Shown here: positions 51,104 through 63,536 of the stretch, one piece after another
Layout of the letters: each line of letters starts with the position of its first letter
How positions within the stretch are numbered: the first letter of the stretch is position 1
Assembly (NCBI GenBank): GCA_002943765.1
Contig: PQWQ01000015.1
Coordinates: 930,001 to 994,000, forward strand
DNA: 64,000 nt
Source of the DNA: Psoroptes ovis
Taxonomy: Eukaryota; Arthropoda; Arachnida; Sarcoptiformes; Psoroptidae
Reading direction: 5' to 3'
Made by a program: the position numbers and the translations under genes
Notes under the pieces: generated by a model
What the model saw: the letters and a program-made list of their open reading frames with translations, nothing else
What the model was told of the DNA's origin: nothing
Database searches by the model: none

Positions 51104-54100
51104 TTATATGAAGCCAAATTGTTTCGATTTAATCGACATAAGTAATTTTTGCCTTAATACATTACGAGACGAATACAATGGAATATATAAACGTGAGATG
51201 CATCTGTATCCGTAAAGAAAATTGAATTGAAAAAAAATTGGTTAAAATACTGGTAAAAATGAACAAAACATACGTGTTAGCAGTGACAAAATAATAATCT
51301 TCACGTGGTCTTATTGTAACACTGGGCATCGGTTGAAACCCTTCTTCGCTTGCAGGCAATGCAGGTGAACCGGTCCAAAAATAAATGAGATCTTGTTTCT
51401 CTTCATTAGTCATCCGTTCTAATACCCACCAGAACCATTTACGGAAATTTGTTATCGGTTCGGAATCGCCACTTTCTATTGATGAATGTTTTTGAGAAAA
51501 ACAATTGAATTAAAAAAAAATTAAATGAAAAACTTACCATCATAAAATGTGACATATTGTTGTAATTGTTGAACATTTATCTCATTTACTCCATTCAATA
51601 ACAAACGAAAATCTTCCGGTGTTAAACCATTAAATGAAGTAATAGGTATAACATCATGGATTCCAGCACGAATTGCCTATTCACAGTAATTGCAATGAAT
51701 TTCGCATTCAGAAATTATAACCTAAAAAACACTCACTTGAATCGCTTTTTCCTGTGATTCCACCATTTTATATTGTGCATATCGTCGCACGTAATCATAA
51801 ACATTTTGAGGTGTAACACGAATATTTCGGCCATTCGTAATCAGCTCTACACCATGACCACCCTCTTCAATTGGCAGATCTATGGCGAAACAAAAATCAC
51901 ATTCAGCCAGTATTTCATCTTTATTATTGGACTGTGCATCCAAAATCAATTGTCTTAGAGATTCATATAGTTCTGAATCGAAAAATGCCAAATCATGCCA
52001 TTTAACAGGCTGATTGAGGATCATTTTGATCACATGTCTATTGAATGATATCGGACATAATTCATTTTGTAGAAAACAAACGCCAATTATACGACCAACG
52101 TTGCGAAATGCATTTAATCGATTTTCACTTGCACGTCCAGCACGTGGTGAATAAAAACCACGCATACCAGGCTGATAAAATAACGGCGCATTATCATCGT
52201 CAGAAAAGGTGTTTTCTAACTGTAAAACGTTTCCATTAGCTGAAGATGAATCGCTTGTCAATGATTTATAACCACTAGATCCAACAAGTTGAATTTTACG
52301 ATCAATATAATTTTCATAAAGTAATGCATCAGCAGTCAAGAATGAGGGCAAAAATAAAGATTGCTGCTGTTGTTGTGTATTTGAAGTGTTAGAATTGGAT
52401 GCATCTCTTTGAATCGATACACTTTCTTGTGAATTACTCGGAGCTTGAGCTGATGATTGATTGTTACTATTAATGTTGCTACCAGCACTAGTTGACTGGT
52501 TTCGTATCTCGTTCTCATGAATGATTTCCATGGCCCAGTCAATATAATGACGAAGCTCTGTTTCATTGCCTAATAAAATAAGAAGTGTTTCGTGAGGAAT
52601 TTCCAGCAACATGCCGGTAATCTTGGATGCATGAGCTGGATACCAATTTATTACTCTATTGTAAATTCTTAAGCCTAGAATAATGAAAAATTAGACCTCA
52701 AGACTTAGATACAAACGAAATAAATTTAAATTACCCATAACGTTTCTTGAATCTAATGGTACGATCGGTGAATGACGATGCGGATTGATCATTTGGGTTG
52801 GTATGAATGCTGGAGCATCATATCGAAGTTGTGAGGATGTCATACGGCGGAAAGTTTGCGTCGAAGACGAGGAAGGCGCCGAAGTTGAAGCAGCTGTGGA
52901 ACCATTATTATTTGTCGAAGCTGATGCAGACGATGATGTTAACAAACGTGTTTCGTGCATATTTCTAATTCGTTCAATCAATTGCGTTCGACGTGCTGAT
53001 GGATAAAAAGGTCGGTAACGGGGTGGTCGCCGCATAGAAGCACTGCTTCCGCTAGTAGATACAGCAGCGAGTATATCATTCACTGGCGATGATGAATTTG
53101 ATGAAGAAAGATTTGTTGATCCATTTGTCACCGCATTGGAAGAATTATTACGTTGATTAGATGATGAACCATTGGCATTATTGTTATTGCTACTTCGTAA
53201 ACGTAAAAGGTAATTGGGATATGATTCATAATTATTAGCTACAGAACCAGATGATGAAGTATTTGTATTTGAACTTCCTCCACTGCGAACATTTACTATA
53301 TTACTGCTGCCACAGCAATTATTCGCCAATAATTCAGCGGGTAATTTTTCATTCGCCAAAACAGCATCCGAAAATGCTGTATAAAAACTGCGCGCCACTC
53401 CAGATCCTTCACCCGGTTCTTCCTTGAATGTTACCTTTACTTTAGTTATAGTCAATGATTGTGGTGCATTCCATGTTTGTGATGACAAACGACGAGTGAT
53501 AGGCGAAAAAACTGAATTCAATTCTCTAAATGACTGTATGAGTAATTGATTACGATCACGATCGAGTTTATAAAAATTAAGATCTCGCTGATTGACAGAT
53601 GTACTAGAACTACTTGTTCTTAAACGCTCCATCTCACGTCTGAATTTACTCTCTTTGATGGGAAAACCAGTCAATTCTGGTATGATGGAATTAGGTTCAA
53701 GTGATACATCGTCAACAAATAAACGCCCGAACAATTCTAAGGTTAGATGCCAACGACCCAACAGGGTATCATGCTGCTGACTGTTTCCGAAAAAATTTAC
53801 TTGCTTGTGTTGCAGTTGTAATTGTTGTTGGGGCAAATTAGTATAATTTTTTATTACTGAAGACTGACAGTTGCTTATCGAACTTTGATTTGTGGGTGAT
53901 GTCGTTTGCTGTTGGTGTTTAGCAGAACCAGCCATCACAATAACGGATAATTTATTAGGCTGTATAATCGATGCTCTTGAAGATAATGATGACTGATTCA
54001 AGATATTAGACGATTCGGTGATTACTGATTGAGACCGTGATGGGGAAATAGGTTGTTGATTATTTGATCGATTATTATTATAATAATTCCACTGTTGACG

Positions 54101-57100
54101 TTTTGAAAGATTCATCTGAGATGGCAATGATTCTAGCATTTCTTCTGCTTCCAATGCATTTGATGGTCTTGGTATGCCGAATAATTGTTCGCGTCTGGCG
54201 TTTGGTTGTAATAATTGTGGCTTAGCTGCTAATGGCAAAGCTTCATGATATGGTGCAGAAAAAGGATCTGGTCTGGGACAACCTATGACAAATATAGGAG
54301 AATTTCATTAATTTCAATCAAATTCAAAATGAACTAATTTTACTAACCCAAATATAATGTTGAATTAGATCTTCGAAAAAATGGATGGTTTCGGCCATAT
54401 GACAGCAACTCTTCTTTGCTTTTGAATAATGATGCATCAGTGACAATATCATTTGATAAGATGTCAGCATGGTTCTCAGTTGTAATGAAACCACGTCGAA
54501 TGAAATAAACAAATGCATCTAAAATATATGCAACATGTTTGAGTGATGACACATCTAATACTGGTAGAGAATCATAATGTTCATTAGAGTGAGAACGCAT
54601 CAACGACATTGCGTAATTGAGAAAATCACGATGTGCGGCTTGATTTGATTCATTGGGTGAAATGCTCGAATTTCCAGTTCCACTTGAACCACCTGCCTTA
54701 TTAGTAGTGATTTGCGCTCCGGCACCACTTCCACCAGTTCGCGAAAAAACATATGCATTTGCGGCACCGCTGCCACCAGTTCGACTTCGTAAACTATTTC
54801 GATTGAATGTTGGCAGCATAGCCATTTCATCTTGACTTTGAAATGTTCTTAATCGTAATGAACGTTGATTCGAAGATGTAGCATAGGCATTAGTTGAATT
54901 AGAGCTAGAACCGCCGACACCACTATTTGCACCAGATCCAGAGGACGACATAGCTACAGTTGAACCGCTTCCAGTTGAACCTGGAATAGTCGGTGCAAGA
55001 CGTCGATTAGATAAAGCACATCCAAATCTTAGTTGAGTTTCTGTTGTATCCATTGAATTGATTAACCAATTCCAAGTATTAAGAAGACGGTCTTCAACCA
55101 TTTGCATCAATTGTTTAGATTCGAATGAATTGATTGGATAAAAAGGAAAATCAGTGAATCCTATTTCTGGTGTTGTCTCACGAATGATAACCATTAAATC
55201 AGCAATGTGACGCATTATTATCGAGAAGGCCCGCGCTAAGCCAACCATTGAATTGGATATTTGCACAACATTTTCGTTTGAAACTAATGCATTCGAAATG
55301 GCATTACGGCGAAATGATTCTGTAAGATTTGCTGATGAAGATGTAGATGATAACATTTGGTCACGTTGTGATCGTAATGCCCATTGCACATGTTGTAAAA
55401 TGTTTTGACGAACTGAGCCAGCTGTAGAGGCTTGTGAACCATTACCAGCAGCACCATTTGATGACGAAGTATTACCGCCAAGACGTCGTTCAACATTATC
55501 ATTGATGAAACTTGATAAAACGTCAGTATCTGGTTCAGTCTCGGCCGTGTCTGAAGCATCGTCGGAATCTGAAGACTCATCATCATCTGGTTCAACATCT
55601 TGTTCATCATCGTCGTCGTCAACATCATCGGCATTAGAATTCAATGATTCATCGTCATAAGGTAGAGAAGCAACCCCAACATCACTTCCAGCTGTTGCAC
55701 CAGTCACGACACTACGTTGAGCTGAAGCATTATCAGCATTACTCAAATAAGAGGCGCCGTCATCAGGATTTGATTCTGAATCCGACTCAGTGTCTAAACG
55801 CGCACCAACATTCGAATTATCATCCGTTTCGCTCATCATTTGACTTCCTGCTACCAGCATATCTATATCAGCATCAGATGCAGCCGATGTAAGATTACTT
55901 TGATGTTGATCAGACTCCATTTGTGAATTATTATCTTCATTCGAAGGTCTTTCGATAACGATTTCAGGTGGTTGAATATTATTGTTTGGCGTAGGTATTG
56001 AATCATCAGGCTGTTCGCCAAAAACCATCGATTGAAATGATGGTATCGATGCCGTGTCATTGTTATTATTGGCTGTACGCAATTCATCTTGTGCTGATTG
56101 CTGCTGTGGTTGTCGCTGATTCTGATTGCTATTATTAGTGGAAATTGTATCCAATGATCTGGGTACATTAAGTCCAGCAGATGCTTGATCGAATGAATTC
56201 CAAAGCATATGATGAGATGAATTATGAGCTTGAGAGACTGATCGTAATGGCTCTGGTTCCAACATTGTTGGATCATGAAGACCAAAAGTAGTGTCAAGAA
56301 AATCTCGCTGATGAGAGTATACGGATGTATCGACTGAAAACAATTCATCGGTCATTGAGCTTCCGAGATCAGATGCATTTGATGAAGATGGTGCCGACAT
56401 CATAAAAGGTGCTGTAGGACGTGCAAGACCCATTTTGACTGGTGCTATCAATGATTCAGCTATTTCACATAATTCTTCTATGGCTATCGGTAACAGTGAA
56501 ACAAAAACTTTTCGAATTTTCGCTATGATTGAATTTGATTTTTTCTGGAATGATGGCGATGCCGAAGATGTTGCTGATTGTGCCGATAAATAACGTTCCC
56601 AATATGAACGATATGAAAATGTCTCCATAAAAGGTACATATGCCACGGAATATTGAGTCGGATTTGATTCAAATAATATGGCCAGACTGACTCGTATAAT
56701 TGATCGAACAAAACGTCTGGCAACAATACGACCTTCTAGTGCAGTATTTGGCGTTTTACATGCTTGTAAAATGGTTGCAGTTAAACGATCAATAGAATCG
56801 CTCAAGCTTAATTTCAATAATGAATGTATGAATTTATCCAATAATGCTGAACCATTTTGACAGGATAGATATAAATTTTCTTCTTCATATAAATATGCGT
56901 TGACAGATCCATTTAAATTCCATAAATATGATGGTTGCCTGCGTTGTTGTGCTGAATTCTCAGCTGAACGATAACCAGTAAGTATCATTGATTTGATTGT
57001 TGGCCAATCACTCAACATTTTATCTAATGCGCGACGCGCAAATTTAGGTGGTTCAAGATCATGTTCGGGAATATTTGATTGCTGATCATTCTCATTTGCA

Positions 57101-60100
57101 TCATTTTTATTAGAACGGCCACTGTTTTGACCTGAACTCACAGTGAAGGCTTTTATTCTAGATGGACGATATTGTTTCTGCTCTATGATTTGCCTGGCAA
57201 CTGTTTGAACGAGGAACAAGAGAATATGCTCACCCCGTGCGTTGACTCGTTGCGACAAATTTGTGTGCTCCAATAAACGCTTCAAAAGGCTATTTCGTGC
57301 AGGCTGACAGCCAGCTATTAATGCTTTGCATTTACATTTTTCCCAACAATCACAATAAGCTGTTGGACATGTTTTCTTCAATTTATAATCATGACCTCTA
57401 TGACAAACACGTGCACATTCTGTGCAACAACATAGTGATCCGACTAAGCCGCAAGTGCGACATTCAAAAATCTCTTGATTGATATGTTCTTCACCAGTCC
57501 ATGTAAACGAACAAGTATCGTTTGAACATAACATATACAATGGCGAATGATCAGGTGAAGATCCACGTGGATAAAGCATTTGTATGAATGTACGCTGATA
57601 TATTGAATCCTGTGTAGATGATGTTTGATCTTGTTGTTGCTGCGTAGAACCATTTGGAATTTCATTATTAGCAATCATTCGTGCAACACGTTGCATTACA
57701 ACAAATATTTGTTGAGCTGCTGAATATGCACGGCCTGAAATTGCCAGCATGAAAGGTGTCAATCCTTGATAATCACGAGCAGAAAGCAAATCAAATAAAT
57801 GTGCAGAAAGTGCTGGTGAATCCAATAATGTCCATAGTATGGAATGAGCCAACGGCTTTTGCTCAGCAGGATCTAATAATGGCTCGTTCGAATTGACAAA
57901 AGTCGTTGATGAAGATTGATTTCGATTCGAGTGCTGTGTGGAGCTAGTGGAAGCACCATCTGAACTATTATCATTCATTGGTGTATCGTTGAGCAGTGAT
58001 GATGATGATCGCGGATCTTGTTGCATTATTTCTTCGTCTTCACCGAGCAATTGAATTTGTATTTGTACTGAATCAGATGATGATTGCCGTGCTTTATTAC
58101 TAGTAGGAAAACAGGCAGAAACTGCCACGTGTATTATATTATGATTTCCATCACATACTTCACTGATCATTGAATGAAATGTTTTTGGATGATTATTCAA
58201 TAAAGATAAACACTCACGAACACCATCAATATCACAATTCAGAATGGCTGGCATGAGATACTGACGTTCCGTGATCAATGCTAATATGGCTGCATGGGTT
58301 TTGGTAGATGAAGATGAAAAATTATTACTAATATTTGATAATGCAAATATTCCTAAGCCGGCTGTTATTGGACCAAGATTTAATGATATCGGCTCTCTAA
58401 TTACCGTATTAGTACAATCTTTAGCCAATGGATACAATGTTCCATTTCCATCGCGACATATTACAACTGTAGTTTGTTCATTCTCGCCAGCACTGTATAA
58501 ACGAATTAATGATGATTTCGGATTAGTACCGGTGCCAAAAAAAGTGCTATATTCGATGGATAATTTATTATCATGTTCAACGCGGCCAGAAACGATATTT
58601 ATTTGTAAATATGATAAACGATAGCCACCCATCTTGGCTATGGCATGCAGGCCAAGATTTGTCAATGTCATTGTTAAAATTTGCATATGTTCAGCAAGTG
58701 GAACTCGTTTAGGCGTTCGTTGAAAATAATCATAAGCTTTATTGCCAAAAATCATTGTATTATTACAAGAGGTTGTGGGCGACGATGCTGATGAAGATGA
58801 ATATGGACGAACAACAATTAAATCTTCTTTACGCAATAAACGACATTCCTGTATGTATGATTCTAACGAATCTGATTCGCCAGGCGAACGATTTTGTGAT
58901 TCTTGTACATTTTTGCTATTCATTGTTGATTGTACATCTAATAAATTCTGATTAAATTTAACTGCAACATAATTTCCATCAACTTTTATCACACGACCAA
59001 TCGGCATATTTTTAACATCAACAAACACTACATCTTTCAAGTTCCATGTCTCAATTCTATCAAAATTTCGTTCATCATTATTATTGGATTGTTGTTGTTG
59101 TGAGCTCTGATTTCTACCGCGAACACGTTTTGCGGCTGGCGCATTAGTGCTTGATGATTCTGATGATGTTGATGATGCTGGCGATGGTGGAGGTGGCATT
59201 TCTGAACGTTCAAAGTTCTTATTCACTGACGTTGTTGTTGTCGTTGATTGATTATTGACTATAGGTGCGGTGGGTATAGATGCTGATGAAGAATTTGTCG
59301 ACAATTTCGCTTGCATTTCTTGAGGCGTCAAAATTCGAAACGAGTATGATTCAGATGCATTCCAAGCGGCAGAAATTAGTTGACCAACTTTTGGAACGCT
59401 TCCGACAGTAGTGAAGCCAATGGCACCACATTGATATATCGGAGAATTTCTCATTGAAACCAACGAACCTTGAATAATTTCATTGTTTTTTAAATTTGAT
59501 GATTGTGAAGTTGATGCAGACGAGGACGAAGATTTTGATTTAGACTTTTCATTCTGTCCTTTTTCGGCCATTTTCTTACGATAGGAAAATGGTGGCGTAC
59601 CCCACCAGAATAATGAACCGGATGATAATTGTACGCACGACATTAATGAAGATACATATAATGAAGCGATTTTGAATGAACCAGAATGTGCAGCAGATAT
59701 TGCATCAGCATATATTTGATTCGTTGCTGAATGTTCGAGTTTCCATGCAGCTGGAGCAATAGTCTCATCCATCCAAGTGGCCAATTTATTTGATTCCGTT
59801 GCAACTGTTGCGCGTATTACCGATGCAGCAAGATGTTGAATTTTTTCAGACAATAATCCTAATGATGGAGCGCGAGGATGGTAATAATAAAGACCATCGG
59901 GTAATTGACATCTATATGGTTCTGAATCTTGCCAGCGCCATTGACATAATTGTCCTTGATTATTTATAGCAATTAATTCCGAATGCAATGATGCAATTTG
60001 AGTAAATTTACGGTCATTAGGACCGAGCCAATATTCTTGATCAGTGAATGAAATAGGTGACAATTGTATTTGATCACATTTTTTCTTATTGGTTGAAGAT

Positions 60101-61600
60101 GATGATGATGATGTCGACAATTGACTGCGATTAGTTCCAGATGATTCCATATGTTTGACAGATTCTTGTGACACCGAATACCATCGTTTACCAGATGAAG
60201 AATGTGATGATAATCCAAGTTCACGCTCAACAAAAGAATAAGGTTCTTCACGTAATCGAATTCGACTGCTACTAGAGCTGTTATTTGCATTGCTACTGGC
60301 AATATTAGAAGCGGCACCACTTGTATTATTAGCATTCACACTTTGTCCTCCGCTTGAATTGGCTTGATTTGAACTGTTGGTCGAAAAAAACGATGCTGAT
60401 CCGCGAAGACGTAATGGATATGAAAATACAGCTTCCTCACTGAATTCTGGATCAATTATTACAGGATGATCATGGGTAAAACCACTGTCTAATAACGAGA
60501 TCAAATCTTCCGAATGAATTAATTGTTCAGGAGAATCATCAGCATCTTCAAAATCTTCATCATCACGTGATAATAAATTGTTTACAGCTGAATTGACATC
60601 TAAATTTGTTCTTTGTAACTCCCGTATGATAACGTTGCGCGATTTTCCTTGTAATACTACTTGTGCTTGATTCACTAACTCTTCAGGCACATATTGTGCA
60701 GGTATTACATGACTACGACTCATAATGACTGAAGATGAATTACGATTGCCACCACGACGCACCAATCGTCGCCTTGATGGAACTGATCGCGGTGATGATG
60801 ATCCACCAGCACCGCTATTACTAACAGAGCTAGTGTTAGTATTGTTGTTGTTATTATTATTGTTATTACTGTTATTGCCACTAACTGAATTCAATGATGA
60901 ATAAACGCATCTAGAAAATGATAGAGTTATTAAAGAAATAACTAAATAACCAAAAAAATTATTTACTTTTTTGAACTTGTCGTCGATGGTGTAGTGGATT
61001 CCGGCAACGAATTATTGATACGCTCAGCATATATATTGAAAGGATAACGGCAGATTCGATGATCCTTTTTTGTTTTATCAACATCATTCATTAGAATTAA
61101 GTTTTTTTTTTCATTGAAAATTACTCACATCAAGTAAAACGGCAACATGATTACGGCTGACAACACATTGAAGCACAGTTTGACCGGCTGATTGTTGATG
61201 CGTATTCTTCAATGAATCGCCACTATTGCTGTTCAATGATTCATTATGTGATAAAGAAGTTGCGCTATGAAAATTAATGACAGGTACATTTGTATGAGAA
61301 ACATTCGAAATATTTCCAGAATTAGTAGGATTTGTTTGTGATTGAAATTTTTCAACAGTTTCATGAATTCTAGAAATAAAAAAATAAATATGAATTTCAA
61401 TATTAATTATTGAAGTTTTTGAAACGATTTCCGAATGCTTACTTATCATTAAGTTCATCATCATTTGATGGAATTGGTTGTACAACCAAAAACATTGATG
61501 ACGATGCTTTTTGTTCCATTGTTGTAGCTGGTATCGATGATGATGATAATGATGATGTTACATTATTATTATTACTATTAATATTATTCTTTGAAGTCAT
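51104..61600 (-). CDS. UBR5: E3 ubiquitin-protein ligase UBR5 / hyperplastic discs (HECT), complete, 9 exons, 3328 aa
   Basis: Large N-recognin and HECT ligase that transfers ubiquitin to substrates, mainly nuclear. Exons: 61443-61600, 61129-61369, 60967-61064, 54348-60910, 52735-54282, 51737-52674, 51538-51676, 51274-51475, 51104-51203; all phases close. The N-terminus FLVVQPIPSNDDELND and VLQCVVSRNHVAVLLDDHR match the conserved UBR5 start. A UBA domain lies at about 240-283 (YVPEELVNQAQVVLQ). The region after it corresponds to the beta-propeller. The UBR box at about 1297-1367 has its full Cys/His set (CRTCGLVGSLCCCTECARVC, HRGHDY). Acidic runs follow near 1900-1960. The HECT N-lobe begins about 2630 (VTFKEEPGEGSGVARSFYTA) and the MLLE/PABC domain is at about 2872-2935 (ASKITGMLLEIP). 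The catalytic Cys is 3297 in ANTCISRLY. The C-terminus ends FGFI. Human UBR5 is about 2800 aa; the excess is Ser/Asn/Gln runs between domains. The exon 3 acceptor is purine-rich. Confidence 0.96.
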
Positions 61601-61760
61601 TATTATATTAAATTAATGAAAAAAACATTATTCAAACATATTCGAAAAGTAAATTAAGTAAATGTAGAATAAAATTATTAGTAAAGTATGTGTGATTGGT
61701 GATGAGCACGTGTTTTTGTAACGCTACTCACACAACCACACCGCAATATATTCTTGATAT
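61601..61760 (-). promoter_or_regulatory. Likely UBR5 promoter/5' UTR
   Basis: About 100 bp upstream of the UBR5 ATG lie a CACGTG E-box (61707-61712) and, on the minus strand, a CCAAT box (61695-61699), in a patch less AT-rich than its surroundings. Both are common promoter elements. No transcription start is visible. Confidence 0.35.
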
Positions 61761-62472
61761 TTTTTTTCTTGGATAAAATTTGATTTTATAAATAAATTTT
61801 AAAAAATCACAGAATTAAAAAATTTTTTAATAAAATAAATTATGGATTTCCTAATTATTATTTTTTCTTTACAAAATGGGATCGTTTTTTATTTCTGCTT
61901 CATTCAATGATCATAATAAAAGATTCATAATTCTTAAACGGTTAACATCGGATGGATAATCGCTTAAAATTGAAAATATTAAATAATTCAAAAACACACA
62001 TTCAAACATGAGCTCAAAATTTTAGCATAACATCAATTGGTAGTCGTCGTCGTCGTTGTTGTTGTTATTTATTTTGTTTTGTTTTCATTTTTATTTCATT
62101 TTTTTTCAATTGAAAATATAAATAAATAAATGAAAATCAAATGTAATTCGACAAAAAAAAAAAATTTAATGCGGCAGACAGACAGACATATTGTTATTAT
62201 TATTGCTGCATACACACACACACACATACAGTGGACAGACAGCCTCTTGTTAGAAGCAGAGGCTCCACCTACTCGGCGACTATTCCAGCAGCATCTAGTT
62301 GATGCATGTGGATTTAGAAATTTTTCATTTTTCAAATTACATCAGATTAAAATTAATCATTTTAATTTAATGATAATTTTTTCAATCTACATCATTTATA
62401 ACATTGAATAACAGTGATTTTATCGTGAATTCCATCTATGAGAAAGGATTTTATTCTATTAATTCTTTGTGT
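61761..62472. other. Intergenic segment between UBR5 and phosphatidylinositol synthase
   Basis: AT-rich, with GTC/GTT triplets near 62045-62065 and a CA run near 62213-62225. The minus frame 62096-62335 and plus frame 62130-62411 overlap each other and these repeats; neither is supported. Confidence 0.5.
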
Positions 62473-62478
62473 TTTATT
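62473..62478 (-). terminator. Candidate polyadenylation signal for phosphatidylinositol synthase
   Basis: AATAAA on the minus strand about 90 bp past the stop at 62567, a normal distance for a short 3' UTR. Confidence 0.4.
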
Positions 62479-62566
62479 GAATAAACAAATGTTAATGATA
62501 AATTGAAAATAAAATTGATGATTGCGACCCAAAAACCTTAGTGACTAGACTACATGAATTGAAATA

Positions 62567-63308
62567 TTAATTCGCTTTGCGTAATTGTCTTCGTTCATCT
62601 AAATCCAATTGTTGGCAATTATGACAAGCAGTTATTAATTGTGAAATACTGATCAATGATTTTATTATTGCAAATGGCATCGAAACATATGTTGCCAAAC
62701 GGAATAATCCAATTCCAAATAGTGATGGTCCTTCGAAAAAATGGAATAAATAAAGTGATACGTAGAATGATTCATTGAAAAAACACAATAAAAACAGTAC
62801 TGGACGACTGTTGTAATAAAGATATAGTATTGGATTATCTTCTAATGATATCATTTTGTGGCTGTTACGTCCGCACATTAATGATACTTGTAAATGCATC
62901 CAATGTGATGCTATGTCGATAACAGCTGATAATTGTAGCCAAAAAAGATATGATGGATATAATGTGCCAAGAACCTGCAATAAAACAAAACATAAATCAT
63001 ATATAATTCAAATAATAATCAAAATGTATACGGACAAACAATAAACACATAGTGCCACAGCGATCAGTTAATTGATCAAGCATCGCACCGAAGCGTGTTG
63101 ATTGATTGAATCGTCTTGCAGCGTAGCCATCAAATGCATCCAGAAATGTGGATAAAAAATACAATGAGATGGTCGTGATTGGATGATTGGGCATCGTATA
63201 AAATGAAGCTATGGCCAATATTATCCTTGCAAATCCGATTAAATTTGGAATGAAAAGGAAAATGTTCTCATCATCTTTTGATGATTTTTGTTGCCTTTGA
63301 TTGTCCAT
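62567..63308 (-). CDS. CDIPT: CDP-diacylglycerol-inositol 3-phosphatidyltransferase (PI synthase), 2 exons, 226 aa
   Basis: Joins myo-inositol to CDP-diacylglycerol to make phosphatidylinositol, releasing CMP, in the endoplasmic reticulum membrane. Exon 1 63036-63308 (91 codons) and exon 2 62567-62974 flank a 61-bp intron, phase 0. The acceptor is TTGCAG; the donor GTCCGT is weak, but the joined MCLLFVLGTLYP aligns without gaps to the human protein, and the nearby GTATAC would break frame. The CDP-alcohol phosphotransferase signature is complete: D57-x2-D60-G61-x2-A64-R65-x8-G74-x3-D78-x3-D82 (DAFDGYAARRF, FGAMLDQLTD). The N-terminal DENIFLFIPNLIG and later SHKMI, YYNSRP and YLFHFFEGP are family hallmarks. 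Hydrophobic segments are spaced as in a polytopic enzyme. Length is close to human (213 aa), with about 10 extra N-terminal residues. The start is ATG 63308; no better upstream ATG is seen. Confidence 0.95.
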
Positions 63309-63530
63309 TTTCTTTTCATAGATTTGAAACAAAATAAAAGTTTCAATCAAAATGCAATTTATATCATTTTGTTTACATTTTCAATGATGCTCCTAATCAA
63401 TTTTTTTTGTTTACAAAATTCTCAAAATGACGCCGTCGCAAACGTCTGTGATCTGCCAAAATTAACCTTAACCTACACATGATAACCTTCGGGGTTGGAA
63501 AATTTTATTTGAATTTTTAAAAATTTGATT
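63309..63530 (-). promoter_or_regulatory. Upstream region of phosphatidylinositol synthase
   Basis: Only 223 bp separate this gene from the stop of the next upstream gene on the same strand. Its right half (63420-63500) is clearly less AT-rich and contains repeated AACCT units (TTAACCTTAACCT) and a short TTCG-loop hairpin near 63484-63496. It probably carries the promoter; specific factors cannot be named. Confidence 0.35.
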
Positions 63531-63536
63531 TTTATT
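63531..63536 (-). terminator. Poly(A) signal overlapping the FRA10AC1 stop codon
   Basis: The minus strand reads CAATAAAA, where the TAA stop (63532-63534) lies inside AATAAA. If used, the 3' UTR would be only 10-30 nt, which fits the tight spacing to the next gene. Confidence 0.4.

Noticed and set aside
55284..56348. 116- and 161-codon minus frames inside the UBR5 exon
   Set aside because: Out-of-frame shadows of the verified UBR5 reading frame, rich in His/Met/Leu from repeat codons.
58271..58624. 117-codon plus-strand frame within UBR5
   Set aside because: Antisense to conserved UBR5 sequence; no independent evidence.
62096..62411. Overlapping plus and minus frames near a CA run
   Set aside because: Both depend on repeat sequence and sit in the gap between two well-supported genes without splice evidence.
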